The notes below the pieces were generated by a model. The model was not told where the DNA came from. It saw nothing but the letters and a program-made list of their open reading frames with translations, and searched no databases. Both the position numbers and the translations under genes were made by a program. Below are positions 54,563 to 62,079 of a stretch of 64,000 bases of DNA, one piece after another. How positions within the stretch are numbered: the stretch's first letter is position 1; every line of letters starts with the position of its first letter. The DNA is from Clostridiales bacterium (GTDB lineage: Bacteria; Bacillota; Clostridia; Christensenellales; UBA1242): positions 272,883 to 336,882 of the forward strand of contig CAKJYJ010000003.1 in the NCBI GenBank assembly GCA_918262735.1, in the 5' to 3' direction.

Positions 54563-54982
54563 CAATGTATTAATAATAACTAAAATCGTAAATATGAAAG
54601 TTTCGTATAAACAATCTTTGACTCCGCCATAATTGGAGCACCTAGAAGGTGCTTTTTTGTTAGTAATTTCGGGCTTTATAAATTAGAACAACTTTCTGGC
54701 ATATCACATAACACAATGATAAACTTATTAAATGCTAGATATAATGCAGCGAATATGCGAACTGTTTTTATCATTATTTATTGCTTAAATATGACAGTAA
54801 TCGAATTCTTTAATAGTCCATTGTTTGATTTTGAAGATATAAATATTGACTAGAAAAGTGTATTGTTTTTATTAAAATCAACTAAAAATATAAAAATTCA
54901 ACTGAATATATTGTCAAAAAATATCTTTTTTAATACTTTTTATGATATAATTTCAATGTTAAAGAGATAAAAGGAGTAATAT
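54563..54982. other. Gene-free stretch with a tRNA-3'-end-like motif, a terminator and a promoter
   Basis: No credible gene. ACTCCGCCA at 54621-54629 looks like a tRNA 3' end and is followed by a hairpin AGCACCT/AGGTGCT (54637-54653) with six T, like a tRNA terminator; no cloverleaf precedes it. An extended -10 box TGATATAAT (54942-54950) without a good -35 lies before the helix-turn-helix gene, and AAAGGAG precedes its ATG. Confidence 0.5.
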
Positions 54983-56791
54983 ATGTTAGGAGATAAAATA
55001 GCCCAACTTCGTAAAATGAAAAATCTTACTCAAGTAGATTTAAGTAAAATACTAAATGTTTCCCCACAAGCAGTTTCTAAATGGGAAAAAAATGTATCTC
55101 AACCCAATTTTGATGTTTTAACTCAAATTGCAGAATATTTTAATGTATCCTTGGATTATTTTAGAGAAGAAGATAAACAGGTTATAAATGATGTTAAGCC
55201 ACAAAAAGAAGTTGAAGTAAAAAACAAGTTTACTTTTTCAAATTTTTTATATAATTACAGACAATGGTTTTTATCAGGATTGTCTTTTATTATAATCTTG
55301 TTGTTTTTCTGTAATTTTGCAGTTGTAGATTATCCAATTATTAAGTTCTCATTCAATGGTTTTCAATCAATCATAGCATTATTTATGGGTGAAGGATTTA
55401 TGAATTATCTATATGGATTAAATGCTTCTTCATATAATGAAAATTTAACAACCATAACTTCTTTTATTTGTATTTGTTATGCTTTGCTTTTAATTACTTC
55501 AATCAGTATTATCATAAGAAATATGATAAACTATTTTACCAAAAAGGAAAATGTTAATACTCTTAATTTAAGTAATGCAATTTTTTCTTTATTGTTTATG
55601 TTCTCGCTAATCGTTTTACGATTTATTTTAGGCAAACATTTTTCCAGCAATTTTGGAATAGCAAAAGTTTCAGCGATTGGAATATGGTTTATGCTAGCTT
55701 TAATATTGCTTGTTTTCTCGTTGACTTTATATTTTAAGAGATGTAAGTACAATAATGAAATATATGCAAATGAAAATATATCTTTTAGGAAGAATTATTT
55801 GCAATACTTAATTTTGTTAATTTGTTTAATGATAGTTAGTTTTTCAATTCCATCAATAGTGTTTAATATAAATGAAGGTGTTGTTTATAGTTTGTATCAA
55901 GCACCAGAATTAAAGTATAGTGCATATCAACAGGTTATCATTTCTATTATTGGTATTGTGATTTTACTTATCAATTATTTCAATAATAAAGTTCAAAAAC
56001 TTGGTATTTGGGGTTTAATAACAGGTTTAATACTTTTAACAGGACAAATATATAACACATATTTTACGACTTATACAGTTCAATCACAAATAAGTTCTTA
56101 TACTGCAGCTTTTTATATTCCACTTGTTTTATTTTTGGCAATGATTTACATATCAATACAACATATCGTATTGTTAAGAAAAGTAAAACAAGAATATAAT
56201 AATAATTTGAATTTTCAAGCAGAATTTGAAAAATATTATTTAGAAAAAGAAAAGCATATTAACACAAGTGGAACTTGGCTTTCTGTTATTTTTGGAGTAG
56301 GGTTAATTATAATTGGTATTTTCATTGGTTATTTTATTAGACGATTTATTGAAAACAGACCTTTAAGTGATGGGATTAAAATTCCTATTATCATTATGAT
56401 AGTGGGAATATGTATGTTAGTCACTCCATTGATATTTGCATTACAAAAAAACAAAAAAAACTGTTTAATAAAAAATCAATACATTGCCCCAATTGAAACA
56501 GCTTTAGAAATATCAATTCCGACAGGTTTGTTTATAGGAATGGGATACTTTTTTGGTATGTTTTCAAACTCCGCTATGAGTATGCTTTGGGTTGGTATTA
56601 TATGGCTTTTCGGCGGCTTTATTGCTAATATGAACGAAAACGTTATATTGAAAAACTTTTATGTTGAAAAAAATATTATATCATTTGAACAAAATGAACA
56701 AGCAATATCCAAAAAAAGAACTTTTATTTTACAGGTGTCATTATTGTTTATTTTAACAATAACAGCCATTTTGTTGTTCACATTTTTATAG
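54983..56791 (+). CDS. Xre-type helix-turn-helix domain fused to a polytopic membrane protein
   Basis: 602 residues. Residues 1-65 are a Cro/CI-type DNA-binding domain (IAQLRKMKNLTQVDLSKIL, then VSPQAVSKWEKN). After a charged linker (66-85) about 13-14 hydrophobic helices fill residues 90-600, with a cytosolic-looking coiled segment near 400-425. Such fusions occur in Firmicutes as membrane-tethered regulators, but the family of this membrane part is not one I recognise. AAAGGAG lies 7 nt before the ATG. It is convergent-free and stands alone inside the tRNA-Ser-bounded stretch. Confidence 0.85.
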   Translation: MLGDKIAQLRKMKNLTQVDLSKILNVSPQAVSKWEKNVSQPNFDVLTQIAEYFNVSLDYFREEDKQVINDVKPQKEVEVKNKFTFSNFLYNYRQWFLSGLSFIIILLFFCNFAVVDYPIIKFSFNGFQSIIALFMGEGFMNYLYGLNASSYNENLTTITSFICICYALLLITSISIIIRNMINYFTKKENVNTLNLSNAIFSLLFMFSLIVLRFILGKHFSSNFGIAKVSAIGIWFMLALILLVFSLTLYFKRCKYNNEIYANENISFRKNYLQYLILLICLMIVSFSIPSIVFNINEGVVYSLYQAPELKYSAYQQVIISIIGIVILLINYFNNKVQKLGIWGLITGLILLTGQIYNTYFTTYTVQSQISSYTAAFYIPLVLFLAMIYISIQHIVLLRKVKQEYNNNLNFQAEFEKYYLEKEKHINTSGTWLSVIFGVGLIIIGIFIGYFIRRFIENRPLSDGIKIPIIIMIVGICMLVTPLIFALQKNKKNCLIKNQYIAPIETALEISIPTGLFIGMGYFFGMFSNSAMSMLWVGIIWLFGGFIANMNENVILKNFYVEKNIISFEQNEQAISKKRTFILQVSLLFILTITAILLFTFL

Positions 56792-56803
56792 ATAATAAAA
56801 AAC

Positions 56804-56886
56804 TGCTCACTTTTTCTACCAAAATTCTACCAAAAACTGTTTTTTTACTTGCAATCTTTGATAATCAATGGTAAAATAAGTGAGCA
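56804..56886. repeat. 18-bp imperfect inverted repeat enclosing a tandem 11-bp repeat
   Basis: 56804-56821 and 56869-56886 are inverted copies of TGCTCACTTxTTxTACCA (16 of 18 pair). Inside, TTCTACCAAAA is repeated exactly in tandem (56814-56835). No gene overlaps. The rest of 56887-56996 shows nothing recognisable. Confidence 0.7.
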
Positions 56887-56996
56887 TTAAGATAATGGAT
56901 AAAAACATTTGAATTGCTAGTGTTTACTTGATAAAAAGGTTCGTTGTTAATCTTTGGCGGGGTTATATAAAAAAAGACAAATTTTCATTGAGAAGA

Positions 56997-57155
56997 CTTG
57001 AAAACCGTTGTAGTGAAAGCTACCTGGGGTTCGTTCCTGTCGGAACCTGACCGAAACATAGTTTCTCCCGGCTTGCCATTTCGCTTTGCTCATTCTCTAA
57101 AAACTTGCCACCGGCAACTTTTCTATACGAGTCGCCCCCTAACTTTCCGCCAAAC
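56997..57155 (+). repeat. 3' fragment of tRNA-Ser split by a structured 103-nt insertion
   Basis: 56997-57033 equals 51890-51926 of tRNA-Ser (37 of 37 nt, anticodon loop to T-loop) and 57137-57155 equals its 3' end through CCA and AAAC. Between them 103 nt (57034-57136) replace the T-loop AAT. The insert, with its flank, forms three hairpins: GTTCC/GGAAC (57033-57046), GAAAC/GTTTC (57053-57065), TTGCC/GGCAA (57105-57117). The 5' half of the tRNA is absent, so it is not a functional serine tRNA. Confidence 0.9.
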
Positions 57156-57157
57156 AT

Positions 57158-57193
57158 AACGTAAATCTTATGAACTGGGATTTACGTTTTTTT
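57158..57193 (+). terminator. Terminator after the tRNA-Ser fragment
   Basis: AACGTAAATC pairs with GATTTACGTT (10 bp), followed by T-rich sequence. Confidence 0.85.
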
Positions 57194-57319
57194 ATTGAAA
57201 TAAAAAAATCAGGGAGCAAAAATTTTATATGTAATTTTATACAAAAATGGTGCAAAATGAAATATTTTATGTTATAATCTACTTGAATTCTAAAATGTTA
57301 TTATAAAGGGGTTATAAAA

Positions 57320-58063
57320 ATGTCGTTTCATGATTGGTGGACAAATGAAAACAATCCTTCTATTCCACAGCAAGAATATTTATATGGAACTAGGCATATA
57401 ATTATGCTTGCTGTAGCATTAGTTTTGGTTGTCGTTTTATCAATAGTTTTTGCAAGAAAAAGTCAAAAAGCAAAAAATATACTACTTACAATTTTGATTT
57501 CAATACTTTTATTTTTTGAAATATCATCAAGAGTTGTAAACCTTGCGATATGCACAGATTTTTCATGGCAGAATATTTTGAAAATTTTGCTTCCTATGCA
57601 TATTTGTTCTGTTGCTGTTGTAACACTTATTATTGGGTATTTTTCGAAAAATAAAATACTTATGAACTTTTCAACAGTTGTTGGTTTTCTGGCAACAATT
57701 GCATTTTTGTTGTATCCGGCTGTTGGTATAAACAAAATGTACATATCTTTCACATGTTTATATTCTATTACCTCACATATAGTTGGTTTTGTTGTAAGTT
57801 GTTTACTTATCAATTTGGGTTTTGTAAAACTTAAATTTAATGATATTTGGCAAACATTTTTATGTTTTGCAATTATGTTCGCATATGGTGTATTGTTAGA
57901 TTTTGTTATTTTGCCAGGGTCGGATTATATGTATTTGGTTAATGATCCATTAAGCCTTGATATAACCTTCCCTTATCAAATAATATACGGTGCATTGATT
58001 GCCTTGTATATCTTGGTGTTTTACGTTGTGTTAAATATAAAAAACAAAAAACATTCAGTGTAA
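57320..58063 (+). CDS. YwaF/TIGR02206 family membrane protein
   Basis: 247 residues, seven hydrophobic segments. LPMHICSVAVVTLIIG (about 91-106) matches the LPLHLCxxx signature of TIGR02206/YwaF, and the overall spacing and FPYQIIYGAL near the C-terminus fit. Function unknown. AAAGGGG is the ribosome site; an extended -10 box TGTTATAAT at 57271-57278 lies upstream. Twelve nt separate it from the deaminase gene, so they are probably cotranscribed. Confidence 0.88.
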   Translation: MSFHDWWTNENNPSIPQQEYLYGTRHIIMLAVALVLVVVLSIVFARKSQKAKNILLTILISILLFFEISSRVVNLAICTDFSWQNILKILLPMHICSVAVVTLIIGYFSKNKILMNFSTVVGFLATIAFLLYPAVGINKMYISFTCLYSITSHIVGFVVSCLLINLGFVKLKFNDIWQTFLCFAIMFAYGVLLDFVILPGSDYMYLVNDPLSLDITFPYQIIYGALIALYILVFYVVLNIKNKKHSV

Positions 58064-58075
58064 AGGAAATTAATT

Positions 58076-58498
58076 ATGGATATTTGGGACAAATTAATTG
58101 ATGAGGCAAAAAAACAATATGCACCTGAGGAAATTTCACCATTCATTACAGCGCACCATGTTGCCTGTGCTTTGGAAGCAGAAGATGGAACAATTTATGG
58201 TGGATTTTGCATTGAAGGAGCAAGTGGCGTTATTGCCCTATGCGCGGAAAGAACTGCCGCATTAAACATGTATATTCAAAGCGGGCAAAAAGTTGTTAGG
58301 CGACTAACCTGCTATATAAATGGAGTGCCAGATGGCAACGGTGGTTGGACTCCTTGCGGTGCGTGCCGAGAATTTTTTTTGCAACTTTCTGACAAAAATA
58401 AAGATATGGAAATCCTGTTGGATTACAAAAACAGAAAAACCATTACACTTGGCGAAATGATGCCAGATTGGTGGGGTTGGAAGAGATATAATAAATAA
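58076..58498 (+). CDS. Cytidine deaminase-family protein
   Basis: 140 residues. Zinc and catalytic motifs CAERTAALN (Cys-Ala-Glu, about residue 61) and PCGACREFF (about 98) are those of the cytidine/blasticidin-S deaminase superfamily. The N-terminal strand ITAHHVACALEAEDGTIYGG fits. The exact substrate (cytidine or another amino-pyrimidine) is not settled; the sequence is not a close match to the standard Cdd N-terminus. It follows the YwaF-like gene. Confidence 0.92.
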   Translation: MDIWDKLIDEAKKQYAPEEISPFITAHHVACALEAEDGTIYGGFCIEGASGVIALCAERTAALNMYIQSGQKVVRRLTCYINGVPDGNGGWTPCGACREFFLQLSDKNKDMEILLDYKNRKTITLGEMMPDWWGWKRYNK

Positions 58499-58616
58499 CC
58501 CAAGTCCATAGAAGCATTGCATTGTCCAATTATGTTATTGGTTTTTTGTGTTAAATGAAAATAAGGAATATCAACAAAAATAACCATTTTTTATAACACA
58601 AATGTGTATAATCATT

Positions 58617-58644
58617 TTGAAAAAACAGTAAAAAATGTTACAAT
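58617..58644 (+). promoter_or_regulatory. Promoter of the 116-residue gene
   Basis: TTGAAA (58617-58622), 16-nt spacer, TACAAT (58639-58644). Confidence 0.65.
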
Positions 58645-58709
58645 TGTTAATGCATAAAACCCTAATGGTCGATGCTGCAAAACATTCTTGTTATTAAAGG
58701 AGAAATAAA

Positions 58710-59060
58710 ATGGGATATAGTTTGAACAAATTAAAAGAAGAATTAACTGTTAAAGGATTGGCTGATGACGGTCTTGTTGCTTGGGGTAATTCCGGCTCTG
58801 GTGTTTTGGGTGGGGCATTTGGAGGAATGCAGGTTATTTATAAAAAAGGAACAACAATATTTGTTACACCTTTTAACAATAAAGAAATTGTATTCTCTGA
58901 AACAACCACAATCGATAAACAATCCATTGTTTCTGCTGCTGTTAAAGGGCTGCTTGGTAAAAAACTTGTAATAAAAATGAATGATGGTAAAACATTAAAA
59001 TTTGCAATCACCCAGGGTGCTGGGAATGTTAAAGCAATTTTACAAAATCTTGGTATTTAA
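58710..59060 (+). CDS. Hypothetical protein, 116 residues, PH-like or beta-rich
   Basis: Small soluble protein with alternating beta segments (MQVIYKKGTTIFVTPFNNKEIVF; KKLVIKMNDGKTLKFAI) and a C-terminal helix (VKAILQNLGI), a pattern that resembles bacterial PH-like domains. AAAGGAG precedes the ATG. It has its own promoter and terminator. No named family recognised. Confidence 0.75.
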   Translation: MGYSLNKLKEELTVKGLADDGLVAWGNSGSGVLGGAFGGMQVIYKKGTTIFVTPFNNKEIVFSETTTIDKQSIVSAAVKGLLGKKLVIKMNDGKTLKFAITQGAGNVKAILQNLGI

Positions 59061-59088
59061 CCACAAAAATGCTAAATTATAATAGTAC

Positions 59089-59118
59089 AAAAAGACACAT
59101 ACAATTTGTGTCTTTTTT
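59089..59118 (+). terminator. Terminator after the 116-residue gene
   Basis: AAAAAGACACA pairs with TGTGTCTTTTT around a 7-nt loop. Confidence 0.9.
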
Positions 59119-59510
59119 ATACTCTAATTTAATAATTGAAAATTTATCTCTGCTCTTGTGACTAGAAAGCCATAATTTGCATCGACAAACGTTATTGTGT
59201 TGGTGAAAAATGTCGAAAGGAATTAATTGAGAACCCAACCCAAATTTTTTGTCAATAATTTCCTCTAAACATATTGTTTTATAAACCACGATTTCCCCAT
59301 ATTTTACAAATAGTTTAATTCCTAGTCTAAAAAAACGTGTCCGCGAGAATTTAATACTTATTCTTTTTGTTAACAAAATGTTTACGATTGGTTTTTAAAA
59401 CTATTAACAAAAATTAACATTATTACTTGAACGATTTTCTGTATTGTATGTTCTTTACACATAATCAAAATTTTTTTCAAAATTAAAAATAAAGTATTAT
59501 GATTTTTTAC
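59119..59510. other. Stretch without a supported gene
   Basis: A leftward reading frame spans 59077-59376, but it starts without a ribosome site, ends inside a terminator, and matches nothing known. It may be the relic of a lost gene. Otherwise AT-rich sequence with no RNA gene visible. Confidence 0.5.
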
Positions 59511-59539
59511 TTGACATTTTCTTTTTTATATGCAACAAT
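59511..59539 (+). promoter_or_regulatory. Probable promoter of the GGDEF gene
   Basis: TTGACA (59511-59516), 17-nt spacer, AACAAT (59534-59539); a leader of about 55 nt follows. Confidence 0.55.
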
Positions 59540-59601
59540 ATTGTAATTGTTATTATAGTTCTGAATATAAAACAATTCATAGGTATAAGGGTTTGACTAC
59601 C

Positions 59602-60981
59602 ATGAGACAAAATCGTACAAACGGAATCCCCGTTATTCTATTTGCTTTGCCTCTTTTGATAATTACAGTTGTACTACATGTAACAATTGCGGTATTAATT
59701 GCAAATATTAACAATGAAAGTAATCAACTCGCAGATTTAATTCAACGTTCTGGCACTTATCAGATGGATGCAACAAGCATGCAAGCCAGCAACACATTAA
59801 TGAATGAAACATGCGGTGCCTATATCAAATCCCCCATTGGAGATGACCATACACCCAATTTCGGCTCACTTATGACATATGCGACTGAGTTAAGTTCTGA
59901 TCGCCGTAGTCCAGAAGTATTGAACCGTTTTCGAGAGTATGATGTTGACGATGAGGTTTTTTTATGCATTGAAACCGCAAGTTATTATTCAGAACTCATC
60001 ATGCAAATTCAAATTCACGCAATTTCTGTTATGGCTTCTGTTTATCCTCTGCCAAACATTCCTGAGCTCTCTGCTATTCCTATAATAGAGTTAACACAAG
60101 ATGAACTTGATATGACAAACGAAAATAGAGTTGAATACGCACAACAATTGCTTCTAGATAATGAATATGCTCATCTGCGATTCTATGTTTCTGAAAATAT
60201 CGATAAATGTAATCAGTTGTTACGAGATGAATTTGAAATAGAATCAACAAGAACCGCACAATATGTTACTCTTTTGCGAAATGTTCTTTGGTTAATGCTA
60301 ACGGTTGTTGTTATTTCATTAACCACCGCTTTCATATACTTTTGTATTTTAATGGTAAAACCATTACGCAAGTATTCAAAAGATATTAGAGAAAATCGAA
60401 GCTTAACACAAACTGGACGCATTTTAGAAATGCAACAGCTGGTAACCGCATTTAATGGGCTTTGGAACAATAGGAATAAATTGGAATTAATACTTCGTGA
60501 AGCCGCAGAAAATGACGCATTAACCGGGCTTCCTAACAGATATTGTATGGAACACGATTTAATTGATAGTAATTTTAACGAGAATTCTCTCGCAATTCTT
60601 TTGTTTGATGTTGACTTCCTAAAACAAACTAACGACAATCTGGGTCATATGGCGGGAGACAAATTAATCTGCACCGCTGCCGCATGCATTAAGGAATGCT
60701 TTGGTTTAGAAAACGCACATAACTGTTATCGAATTGGTGGAGACGAATTTGTTTCGTTTATACCAAGATGCACAGAAAAAGATATTAAAAATAGACTTGA
60801 AAAATTTAGTAATACCATTAAAAAAGAAAATATTTCAGTTTCGGTAGGATATGGCTTCTCTAATAAAATTGAAAATAACAATTTTATGTATTTAATGTCT
60901 GAGGCGGACAAAAAAATGTATGAACAAAAAAAGCATAATCACAGCAAAAATACGCTTTATAAAAATGGAGTTGATAATTAA
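59602..60981 (+). CDS. Membrane-bound diguanylate cyclase (GGDEF)
   Basis: 459 residues. Two membrane helices (about 10-34 and 225-250) flank an extracytoplasmic sensor region of about 190 residues; a short HAMP-like linker leads to the GGDEF domain with NDALTGLPNR, FDVDFLKQTND and the intact active site RIGGDEF. It should make cyclic di-GMP. No RxxD inhibitory site is seen at the usual position before GGDEF. The start at 59602 is chosen because hydrophobic sequence follows directly and AAGGG lies about 11 nt upstream. Codon use is less AT-biased than its neighbours, which suggests later acquisition. Confidence 0.9.
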   Translation: MRQNRTNGIPVILFALPLLIITVVLHVTIAVLIANINNESNQLADLIQRSGTYQMDATSMQASNTLMNETCGAYIKSPIGDDHTPNFGSLMTYATELSSDRRSPEVLNRFREYDVDDEVFLCIETASYYSELIMQIQIHAISVMASVYPLPNIPELSAIPIIELTQDELDMTNENRVEYAQQLLLDNEYAHLRFYVSENIDKCNQLLRDEFEIESTRTAQYVTLLRNVLWLMLTVVVISLTTAFIYFCILMVKPLRKYSKDIRENRSLTQTGRILEMQQLVTAFNGLWNNRNKLELILREAAENDALTGLPNRYCMEHDLIDSNFNENSLAILLFDVDFLKQTNDNLGHMAGDKLICTAAACIKECFGLENAHNCYRIGGDEFVSFIPRCTEKDIKNRLEKFSNTIKKENISVSVGYGFSNKIENNNFMYLMSEADKKMYEQKKHNHSKNTLYKNGVDN

Positions 60982-60987
60982 TTTGTA

Positions 60988-61014
60988 AAATTCGGATGAT
61001 CTCCGAATTTTTTT
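60988..61014 (+). terminator. Terminator after the GGDEF gene
   Basis: AATTCGGA pairs with TCCGAATT around 5 nt, then T-rich run. Confidence 0.9.
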
Positions 61015-61058
61015 TGCATAATTAAAAGTGTATTTACTTACTTTAATCATTTTTTGTC

Positions 61059-61087
61059 TTGAAAATTCAGATTAAATGTGTTAAAAT
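61059..61087 (+). promoter_or_regulatory. Promoter of the SGNH hydrolase gene
   Basis: TTGAAA (61059-61064), 17-nt spacer, TAAAAT (61082-61087), short leader with GAGGA. Confidence 0.8.
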
Positions 61088-61106
61088 AATAAACGAGGAA
61101 ATGAAA

Positions 61107-61742
61107 TTGAAAATCTTATGTTATGGTGATTCAAACACTTGGGGATATGTTCCAAATATAGATGGCTATTCTAAAAATGCAATAGTAAAACAATACTCCC
61201 AAAAAGATTGTTGGTGGTTTGGCTTAACAAAGAATAATGAGGTTTTTGTAAATGGTTTGTGTGGACGTTGCATTGCCCACGAAAACAAATGGCTCGCAGA
61301 TAGAAATGCGTCTAAAACAATTAAAAACGAACTAAAACAATATTCTGATTTGGATTGTATTATTGTTCAATTGGGAACAAATGATTGCAAAACAGAATAT
61401 GGCGACACTCCCCTTAAAATTACAAGTAATATCAAAAATCTTTTAGATTACTTAAAAAAACAAACAGGCGCAAAAATTATTTTGATAAGTCCTGCTATGA
61501 TTATAGAAAACAACAAAATTACTAAAAAATACTATGTTGGCGGTCAAAAAAAGAGCCAAGAACTTGATTATTTGTATAGACAATTGGCACAAAAAAATGG
61601 CTACACATTTGTGTCTGGCGTTGATTTAGAAATTGGCGAAGATGGCGAACATTTAACAATTAATGGACACAAAGAATTAAATGATAGAATATTGTATGCA
61701 CTAAATAAAATTTCAAATAAAGACCAACAATTTGATTATTGA
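61107..61742 (+). CDS. SGNH/GDSL-family hydrolase
   Basis: 211 residues from a TTG start (an ATG two codons earlier is only 2 nt from GAGG, whereas the TTG is 8 nt away and gives the family's usual MKILCYGDSNTWGY). Block I GDSNTWGY holds the nucleophile Ser, block III VQLGTNDCK the Asn, and the C-terminal GEHLTINGHKELN the His. It is probably an esterase or deacetylase on small esters or glycans. No signal peptide, so it acts in the cytosol. A start upstream at 61059 lies in the promoter and is rejected. Confidence 0.88.
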   Translation: MKILCYGDSNTWGYVPNIDGYSKNAIVKQYSQKDCWWFGLTKNNEVFVNGLCGRCIAHENKWLADRNASKTIKNELKQYSDLDCIIVQLGTNDCKTEYGDTPLKITSNIKNLLDYLKKQTGAKIILISPAMIIENNKITKKYYVGGQKKSQELDYLYRQLAQKNGYTFVSGVDLEIGEDGEHLTINGHKELNDRILYALNKISNKDQQFDY

Positions 61743-61767
61743 TTTTCATTTCTTTGTGTGGTGTAAT
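61739..61767 (+). promoter_or_regulatory. Possible promoter of the small-protein/kinase pair
   Basis: TTGATT (61739-61744), 17-nt spacer, TGTAAT (61762-61767); it overlaps the end of the hydrolase gene. Confidence 0.55.
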
Positions 61768-61793
61768 TATAAAATAGAATAATGGAGTTAAAA

Positions 61794-62060
61794 ATGAACA
61801 ATATAACAAGTTATGAATTTGAAGAATTTAGGTCTCGCATGTTTTTGGCTGACAAGCATTATGAAGACGCTTGGGTGGCATTAAACTGTGGCTGTACCCA
61901 TGACGCAATTAAAAAATTAAACACTGCAAAGAAGTATTATAAAGAAGCACTTCAAATCACAATAAATAAAAACGCAGGTTGTGTTACAGAAGCTCGCATG
62001 GGCATACAAAAATGCAATGAGTTATTAACATCAATTAAAAATGAATCTAAAGATATGTAA
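61794..62060 (+). CDS. Small helical protein paired with the kinase, unrecognised
   Basis: 88 residues, predicted mostly helical (SYEFEEFRSRMFLADKHYED; HDAIKKLNTAKKYYKEALQ), with three or four Cys (CGC near 31-33, later Cys). The helix pairs resemble a TPR-like arrangement; no DNA-binding motif. The start at 61794 has GGAG 6 nt upstream; an ATG four codons earlier overlaps that site. It ends 19 nt before the kinase gene, so the two form one unit. Function unknown. Confidence 0.7.
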   Translation: MNNITSYEFEEFRSRMFLADKHYEDAWVALNCGCTHDAIKKLNTAKKYYKEALQITINKNAGCVTEARMGIQKCNELLTSIKNESKDM

Positions 62061-62079
62061 AGACATAAAGGGAAAATAT

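Noticed and set aside
51858-57155. Complete integrative element
   Set aside because: The tRNA repeats fit, but no recombinase or mobilisation gene lies between them, so only a block of possible island origin is claimed.
56997-57155. Functional second tRNA-Ser with an intron
   Set aside because: The 5' half of the tRNA is missing and the insertion is in the T-loop and too short for a self-splicing intron.
59077-59376. Leftward ORF of 99 codons
   Set aside because: No ribosome site or promoter, ends inside the terminator of the preceding gene, no recognisable motif; kept only as a possible gene relic.
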